Assembly (NCBI RefSeq): GCF_012328925.1
Contig: NZ_JAAXLS010000008.1
Location: 124,001-188,000, forward strand
Direction of reading: 5' to 3'
DNA: 64,000 bases
Origin: Amycolatopsis acididurans
GTDB lineage: Bacteria; Actinomycetota; Actinomycetes; Mycobacteriales; Pseudonocardiaceae
Shown: one piece after another, positions 59,275-64,000 of the stretch
Layout of the letters: each line of letters opens with the position of its first letter
How positions within the stretch are numbered: position 1 is the stretch's first letter
Notes under the pieces: generated by a model
Databases searched by the model: none
What the model was told of the DNA's origin: nothing
The model's input: only the letters and a program-made list of their open reading frames with translations
Translations under genes and position numbers: made by a program

Positions 59275-60590
59275 GCCGGCTGCGTACCGTGTTCACCCGT
59301 CCCTTCCGCCTCGGCATAGCGGTGTTCGCCGCGTTCGTCCTGGTCCTCACGACGCTGGTGTTCAAGCCACAGCTGGAAAACCTCTTCTCGTCGGGGACGA
59401 AGATGCAGGCCGAGTTCGGCACGCAGTACAAGCTGCGCCCCTACGACTCGTCGGTCAAGATCGCGGGACTCGTGGTCGGCGACGTCACCGACGTCAGCGC
59501 GACCGATCACGGCACCGTGCTGGTCACGATGAAGCTGGACGACAAGGTACTCGACATCCTCGGCAGCAAGCCTTCGGCCAGCATCGAACCGCGGACCGTC
59601 CTCGGCGGGCGCTACACGGTCGATCTGCATCCCGGCGGTGAACCGGGCCGCTACGCCGGTGGTGCCATTCCGCTGGACCGCACCCGCATCCCGGTGGAGG
59701 CGGACCGCGTGCTCGAGGCCCTTCCCACCGACACCCTGCACTCCGTCCAGAAAGTCGTGGCCGATCTCGACCAGACACTGCGCCAGGGCGGGCAGCAGTC
59801 CCTCGGCGGGCTCGTGCACGACGCTCCCTCGGTGCTCGGGCCGGGGGCCGACGTGCTGCAGGCCGCGCGGGGCACCCGGCCGGGGACCGACCTGCCGCAG
59901 ATCGTGCAGGGACTGTCTAATGTGGCCAACACGCTGACGGCCAAGGACGGCCAGCTGGATTCGATCGTCGTGTCGCTGAACAACACCGCCCGCACCCTGG
60001 CCGGGCAGAGCGGGCCACTCACCGACGCCGTGTCGTCGCTGCCCGGCACCTTGCGGGACACCCGGGCCGGACTGACCGGCCTGTCGGGCACGCTGGATCG
60101 GCTGACGTCCACGGCGCCCGCCCTGCATCCCACCGTCGATCAGCTCGGACCGCTCGTGCAAAAGCTCAATCCCGTGCTGCGGCAGGCGGTTCCGGTGCTG
60201 GATGACCTGCAGCCCCTTCTGCGGGACGCGCAGCCCGCGGTGCAAGAGCTCAACCCGGTGGCCCAGCAGGCCACCGATGTCCTGCAGACCGTTCGTGGTC
60301 CGGTGCTCGACCGGGTCAACGGCCCCGTCACGCACCTGCTGCTCAATACGTGGCACGGCACCGGTCCGTACGCCCAAAGCGGCGGGGGCAACCAGGCCGA
60401 CCACAAGTTCTACGAGGAGCTGGCCTACATGGCCACCAACATCGACCGCGCCTCGATGACGCAGGACCAGCACGGCTCACTGCTGAGCTTCCAGGTCGGT
60501 GCGGGCACCGGGTCCGTCGCGGGCATCCCCTTCAACCTGGAGAACCTCATGGCGCAGATCACCCACGCGGCGGGAGGTGGTTCCCAGTGA
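59271..60590 (+). CDS. mceD: Mce protein 4 (MceD position)
   Basis: This 439-residue Mce protein has the anchor FRLGIAVFAAFVLVLTTLVF, an MlaD domain (YDSSVKIAGLVVGDVTDVSA), a long helical repeat part and a C-terminal domain with TWHGTGPYAQSGGGNQADHK. The start overlaps the previous stop (ATGA). The order of subunits is assigned by position only. Confidence 0.92.
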   Translation: MSRLRTVFTRPFRLGIAVFAAFVLVLTTLVFKPQLENLFSSGTKMQAEFGTQYKLRPYDSSVKIAGLVVGDVTDVSATDHGTVLVTMKLDDKVLDILGSKPSASIEPRTVLGGRYTVDLHPGGEPGRYAGGAIPLDRTRIPVEADRVLEALPTDTLHSVQKVVADLDQTLRQGGQQSLGGLVHDAPSVLGPGADVLQAARGTRPGTDLPQIVQGLSNVANTLTAKDGQLDSIVVSLNNTARTLAGQSGPLTDAVSSLPGTLRDTRAGLTGLSGTLDRLTSTAPALHPTVDQLGPLVQKLNPVLRQAVPVLDDLQPLLRDAQPAVQELNPVAQQATDVLQTVRGPVLDRVNGPVTHLLLNTWHGTGPYAQSGGGNQADHKFYEELAYMATNIDRASMTQDQHGSLLSFQVGAGTGSVAGIPFNLENLMAQITHAAGGGSQ

Positions 60591-61834
60591 ACAAGATCCG
60601 CCTGACGTGGCAGCGGATGCGCAACGTGCCGGGCCTGCGCGCCGACCTGCTGCTGGTCGTCGCGCTGGTGGTGGTCGGCGTGATCGCGGGGGGTTACATC
60701 GTCTCGCGTTACGACGGCATCGCGCCGTGGGACCAGCGATACGAGTTCGCCGCGGACTTCGACATGGCCCCCGGCATCCAGCTGTCGAGCAAGCAGGAAG
60801 TGCGTATCGCGGGGGTGCCGGTCGGCAAGATCGTGGCCGCCGATCCCACGGCCGCCGGCAAGGCACGACTGACGCTGTCGCTGGAGCCGGGGCACCAGGT
60901 CTACAGCAACGCACAGGTCGTCGTTCGCTCGAAGACGCCGCTCAACGTCATGTACATCGAGCTGAACCCCGGCGGTCCACCGGGAACACCCTTGCCGCAG
61001 CACGGCGTCATCCCGGTCACGCAGACCCAGCGGGTGGTACAGCCCTACGAACTGCTGGACAATCTCGACGAGCGCACGCGTGACGCGCTGACCTCGCTCG
61101 TCGACGAGGGCGATGTCGCACTTGCCGCCGCCCCGCAACAGTTGCCGCAAGGGCTGAACGCGACCGATGCCGCGCTGGGCAGCCTGAAACCCGTCGTCGA
61201 TCAGCTGCAGCAACGGCGCGACGCACTCCAGCGCCTCGTCACGGCGGTCGCGCGGATTTCGCAGGCGGCCGGTGGTGACAACCAGCAGCTCGCGACACTC
61301 GCTTCGTCGCTGCAGCAGACGCTGTCGGTGCTCTCGGCGCGCAACGGAGACCTTGGTACCACGCTCTCGCAACTGCCCGGCCTGACCGGCGATCTGCAGC
61401 ACGCCGCGTCAAGCGTGTCCACGTTGACCGGTGAGTTGAACCCGACCCTGGACGCGGTCCACGACGCCGCGGGCAAGCTCCCGGGTGCACTGAACCGGCT
61501 CGGCTCCACTGTGGACTCCGCAGGTGGGCTGTTGCAGGCGGCGGGACCGGTGGTGCACGACGCTCGCCCGGTGGTCGCCGACCTGCGGCCGCTGGTCGGC
61601 GACGCGCACGCCGCCATGACAGATCTCGTGCCGACCGTGCATACGCTGCCCGGCGCCACCGCGCGGATCGTGCCCTGGCTTGACGACCTCGCCGCCTTCG
61701 TCTACCAGACGTCGTCGGCCTTCAGTCTCGCCGACGCCAACGGCGGCCTCGGCCGGGCGCAGGTCGTGCTCAAGGTCACCGATCCCACCGGGGACGGGCT
61801 CGTGCCCTCACTGACCAACGGAGGCCACCGATGA
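60587..61834 (+). CDS. mceE: Mce protein 5 (MceE position)
   Basis: This 415-residue Mce protein starts at a GTG overlapping the mceD stop. The anchor is LLLVVALVVVGVIAGGYIVS, followed by an MlaD domain (SSKQEVRIAGVPVGKIVAAD) and a helical part. In mycobacterial mce operons the fifth protein is a lipoprotein with a lipobox cysteine; this one has no cysteine at the anchor, so it would stay membrane-spanning. Confidence 0.92.
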   Translation: MNKIRLTWQRMRNVPGLRADLLLVVALVVVGVIAGGYIVSRYDGIAPWDQRYEFAADFDMAPGIQLSSKQEVRIAGVPVGKIVAADPTAAGKARLTLSLEPGHQVYSNAQVVVRSKTPLNVMYIELNPGGPPGTPLPQHGVIPVTQTQRVVQPYELLDNLDERTRDALTSLVDEGDVALAAAPQQLPQGLNATDAALGSLKPVVDQLQQRRDALQRLVTAVARISQAAGGDNQQLATLASSLQQTLSVLSARNGDLGTTLSQLPGLTGDLQHAASSVSTLTGELNPTLDAVHDAAGKLPGALNRLGSTVDSAGGLLQAAGPVVHDARPVVADLRPLVGDAHAAMTDLVPTVHTLPGATARIVPWLDDLAAFVYQTSSAFSLADANGGLGRAQVVLKVTDPTGDGLVPSLTNGGHR

Positions 61835-63123
61835 CCGCCTTCCTGCGCCGCAGGGCGCCGCTGCTGACGGTTCTGGGCTTCGCCCTCGCCTGTGTGCTCG
61901 GGTTCGGGTGGCTGTGGAGCGAGACCGGGGCCGGTGTTCCCGGCGTGCCCGCCGGCGGCTATCGGCTGTCGTTCGCGACCTCCGACGTCAAGAACCTGCG
62001 CGAGGTCGGCGAGGTGCGCATCGCGGGCGTGACGGTGGGCCACGTGACCAAGACGGCCGTCGACAAGGGCCAGGCCAAGGTCGACCTGAGTCTCGACCAG
62101 GGGGTGCCGCTGCACGAAGGGGTCACGGTCCGGGTCGGCGTCAAGGCGCTGGTCGGATCGTCCTATGTGGACGTCGTCGACGGGCATGGGGCGCCGCTGC
62201 CGAGCGGGACGACGCTACCGGCGGCCTCGGTGAAGCAGGCGGTCGACGTGGATGAGCTCTACGACACGCTGGACCCCCGAACACGCCAGTCACTCAGCCA
62301 GGCGGTGCGTTCACTCGGCACCGCGACCGAGGGCACCGGAACCGACGTCGGCGAGCTCATGCAGGGGGCGGGCGTACTCGGCCAGCAGGGCAAGACCGTG
62401 CTCGACGCGCTGGCTGCCCAGTCCGATGACCTCAAGACGTTGAGCGGCAAGGCGACTTCCCTGCTCGATGCGCTGGACACCGGACGTGGGCAGATCGCGA
62501 GCGTGGTAGGCGACGCGCAGACGCTGACCAAGGCCACCTCGGGTGAGCAGCAGGCGGTGTCCGACACCATGCGTGCCCTGCCGGGAATGCTGGACGTCAC
62601 GCGGACCGCGGGTGGCAAGCTCGGCGAGCTCTCGCCTTCGCTCGCGCCGATCGCGTCGGACCTCCGCCAGGCCGCGCCGTTCCTCGAACAGGCACTGCTC
62701 CAGCTGCCCCAGGTCACCGGCGATCTCCGTGGCCTGCTGCCCGATCTCAACGCCACACTGGACAAGGCGCCCGCCACCCTCGACCGGGTGCCCGCGTTCG
62801 GCGGTACGGTTCGTGCCCTCGTTCCGGGCGCGCGTGCGCTGCTGTCCGACCTCAACCCGATGCTCGGTTACCTCGAGCCCTACGGGCGCGACATCGGTGC
62901 GATGTTCGGCAACTTCGGCGCGACGATGGACACCGTCAACTCCGACGGGGTGCGTACCATCCGGCTCGGCACGATCTTCAGCCCGGCCAGCGTGCGGAAC
63001 TTCCCGGTCAAACTCCCGCTGAACTCGTTGTACTGGACCAATCCGTACCCGCTTCCCGGGACCGTGGGCCGGCCCGCGCCGTTCAACGGGCAGTACCCGC
63101 ACATACAGCACGAAGGGAACTGA
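61831..63123 (+). CDS. mceF: Mce protein 6 (MceF position)
   Basis: This 430-residue Mce protein has anchor LLTVLGFALACVLGFGWLWS, an MlaD domain (LREVGEVRIAGVTVGHVTKT), a helical part and a short C-terminal domain with NPYPLPGTVGRPAPFNGQYP. ATG 61831 overlaps the mceE stop. It is the last of six Mce proteins and is followed after 4 bp by the RND transporter gene. Confidence 0.92.
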   Translation: MTAFLRRRAPLLTVLGFALACVLGFGWLWSETGAGVPGVPAGGYRLSFATSDVKNLREVGEVRIAGVTVGHVTKTAVDKGQAKVDLSLDQGVPLHEGVTVRVGVKALVGSSYVDVVDGHGAPLPSGTTLPAASVKQAVDVDELYDTLDPRTRQSLSQAVRSLGTATEGTGTDVGELMQGAGVLGQQGKTVLDALAAQSDDLKTLSGKATSLLDALDTGRGQIASVVGDAQTLTKATSGEQQAVSDTMRALPGMLDVTRTAGGKLGELSPSLAPIASDLRQAAPFLEQALLQLPQVTGDLRGLLPDLNATLDKAPATLDRVPAFGGTVRALVPGARALLSDLNPMLGYLEPYGRDIGAMFGNFGATMDTVNSDGVRTIRLGTIFSPASVRNFPVKLPLNSLYWTNPYPLPGTVGRPAPFNGQYPHIQHEGN

Positions 63124-63127
63124 CGGC

Positions 63128-64000
63128 ATGGCACGGCGTTTCGGTCTCCGGCTGTCGCGGCCGCGGCTGTCGCGGTCGATCCTGCCGTGGCCGCCGAACC
63201 GGCGGCACGGGATGGCCGCGATCGTGCTGGTGCTCGTCGCGTTGACCGGGCTCGGTCTGGCGCGCGCCAAGGTCGACACCGGTATCGCGTCCTTCCTGCC
63301 CGCTGCCGACCCGGCCTACCGGGCACTCGAGGACAAGGCGCGCTCCTTCGGCGGCGACCCCGTTGTGGTGCTGCTCGAATCGCGAACCCCGCAAGCGTTC
63401 TTCACCGACCAGGATCAGCTGTCCCGGCTGGTCGGTACCGAGGGCTCGCTGTCCAGGCTGCCGGACGTCGCTGCCGTCTACGGTCCGGGCACGGTGCTCA
63501 ACCAGACCGCGGGCACGGCCCAGGACGTGCTGGCCCAGATCAGCGGCAGGCGGGACGCGTTGCGCACCGAGGCCGAGCAGAAGGCGCAGCAGCGCGGTGC
63601 CTCGCCCGCCGCCGTCAACGCCGCCGGTGACGCCGCGGTCGTCGATTTCGATCGCCGCTACGGCGCGCTGCTGGTGCGTGGCCTGCCGGCCGGTTTGCCC
63701 ACCCTGCACAACCCGGGGTTCGTGCGGACCGTCTTGTTCGGTGACGATGGCAACCCCCGTCCGCAGTGGCAGTTCGTCGTGCCGAACTCCTCGACCGTCG
63801 CCGTGCTCGTGCGGCCGCGTGAAGGTCTCGATCAGAGTGCGACGGGGCGGCTCGTGGACAGTGTCAAGTCCACCGTGGACGAGTCTGGACTGGCCACGCG
63901 ACGAGTGACGGTCACCGGAGTGCCCGCGATCACGGCGGCCTTGAGTGACCGAGCCCAGCAAGAACTGCCGCTGCTGGGGGGACTGTCGCTGGCGGCGGTC
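63128..64000 (+). CDS. RND/MMPL-family transporter, N-terminal part (cut by window end)
   Basis: An ATG 4 bp after the mceF stop opens a frame that runs to the window end (291 codons). It has a basic start, one hydrophobic segment (MAAIVLVLVALTGLGLA), then a porter-domain-like region (VDTGIASFLPAADPAYRALE, GGDPVVVLLES). This is the layout of the first half of MMPL/HpnN-type RND transporters. MMPL proteins often accompany mce systems and move lipids. The C-terminal part is outside the window, so completeness is unknown. Confidence 0.85.
   Translation, partial: MARRFGLRLSRPRLSRSILPWPPNRRHGMAAIVLVLVALTGLGLARAKVDTGIASFLPAADPAYRALEDKARSFGGDPVVVLLESRTPQAFFTDQDQLSRLVGTEGSLSRLPDVAAVYGPGTVLNQTAGTAQDVLAQISGRRDALRTEAEQKAQQRGASPAAVNAAGDAAVVDFDRRYGALLVRGLPAGLPTLHNPGFVRTVLFGDDGNPRPQWQFVVPNSSTVAVLVRPREGLDQSATGRLVDSVKSTVDESGLATRRVTVTGVPAITAALSDRAQQELPLLGGLSLAAV

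Noticed and set aside
1..64000. CRISPR array, insertion sequence, integrase, phage or plasmid genes
   Set aside because: I saw no regularly spaced direct repeats, no transposase or integrase motifs and no phage proteins. The tRNA-Arg at 4967 has no visible attachment-site duplication.
1..64000. Mycofactocin biosynthesis genes (mftA-F) in support of the SDR pair
   Set aside because: No radical-SAM mft protein or mftA-like peptide is present in the window, so only the dehydrogenases and a possible regulator can be called.

Overview
The window is 64 kb of high-GC DNA with tightly packed genes, GTG starts, many 4-base start/stop overlaps and very few AT-rich stretches. A complete six-gene mce operon, an F420-type Ddn-like reductase, mycofactocin-type short-chain dehydrogenases and a prokaryotic CoxIV protein point to a mycolic-acid-related or Pseudonocardiaceae-type actinomycete. 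An Amycolatopsis-like genome is my best guess, from general style only.

Bases 1-8.5 kb are mixed housekeeping and regulatory DNA: TetR and LacI regulators, a Ddn-like protein, dihydrolipoyl dehydrogenase with an overlapping SDR, a tRNA-Arg(TCT), and two mycofactocin-type SDRs transcribed away from a TetR/MftR-like regulator across a palindromic operator.

Bases 8.5-64 kb form one large catabolic island. (1) 8.7-11.5 kb: an AveC-like membrane protein and a phytoene-desaturase-like flavoprotein. (2) 21.0-11.5 kb, minus strand: a membrane protein, orphan CoxIII and CoxIV subunits, then five genes joined by 4-base overlaps or a direct junction that encode a split pyruvate-phosphate-dikinase/rifampin-phosphotransferase-like system, then an acyl-CoA ligase. 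(3) 21.1-29.9 kb, plus strand: acyl-CoA ligase, two-subunit Rieske oxygenase, CoA-transferase, thiolase, an HMG-CoA-synthase-like/DUF35 fusion and an SCP2-type thiolase. (4) 29.9-32.2 kb: SDR, 3Fe-4S ferredoxin and ferredoxin reductase. (5) 32.2-35.5 kb, minus strand: two paralogous TetR regulators, an acyl-CoA dehydrogenase and an SDR. (6) 35.6-39.2 kb: MaoC hydratase, SDR and three crotonases. (7) 41.5-39.2 kb, minus strand: thiolase and acyl-CoA dehydrogenase. (8) 41.7-46.1 kb: an ECF sigma factor overlapping a degenerate AMP-binding protein, and a large LuxR-type ATPase. (9) 46.3-52.5 kb: SCP2 protein with P450, SDR, aldehyde dehydrogenase, acyl-CoA ligase and a second SCP2-like protein. 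(10) 52.6-64 kb: mce operon (two YrbE permeases, its own ATPase, six Mce proteins, and an RND/MMPL transporter cut by the window end).

The island is held together by a 16-bp palindrome, consensus TYTAAYNTANRTTNRA, which I find ten times, always in front of these operons and in several places on top of the likely -10 box. The simplest reading is a single regulon, probably controlled by one or both TetR paralogs at 32-35 kb. It would import a hydrophobic substrate through Mce/YrbE, oxidise it with the P450, Rieske and FAD enzymes, activate it as a CoA ester and degrade it by beta-oxidation. The split dikinase would phosphorylate an unknown alcohol or carry out a related phosphotransfer. The substrate cannot be read from the sequence; a steroid, terpenoid or other isoprenoid-like lipid is plausible.
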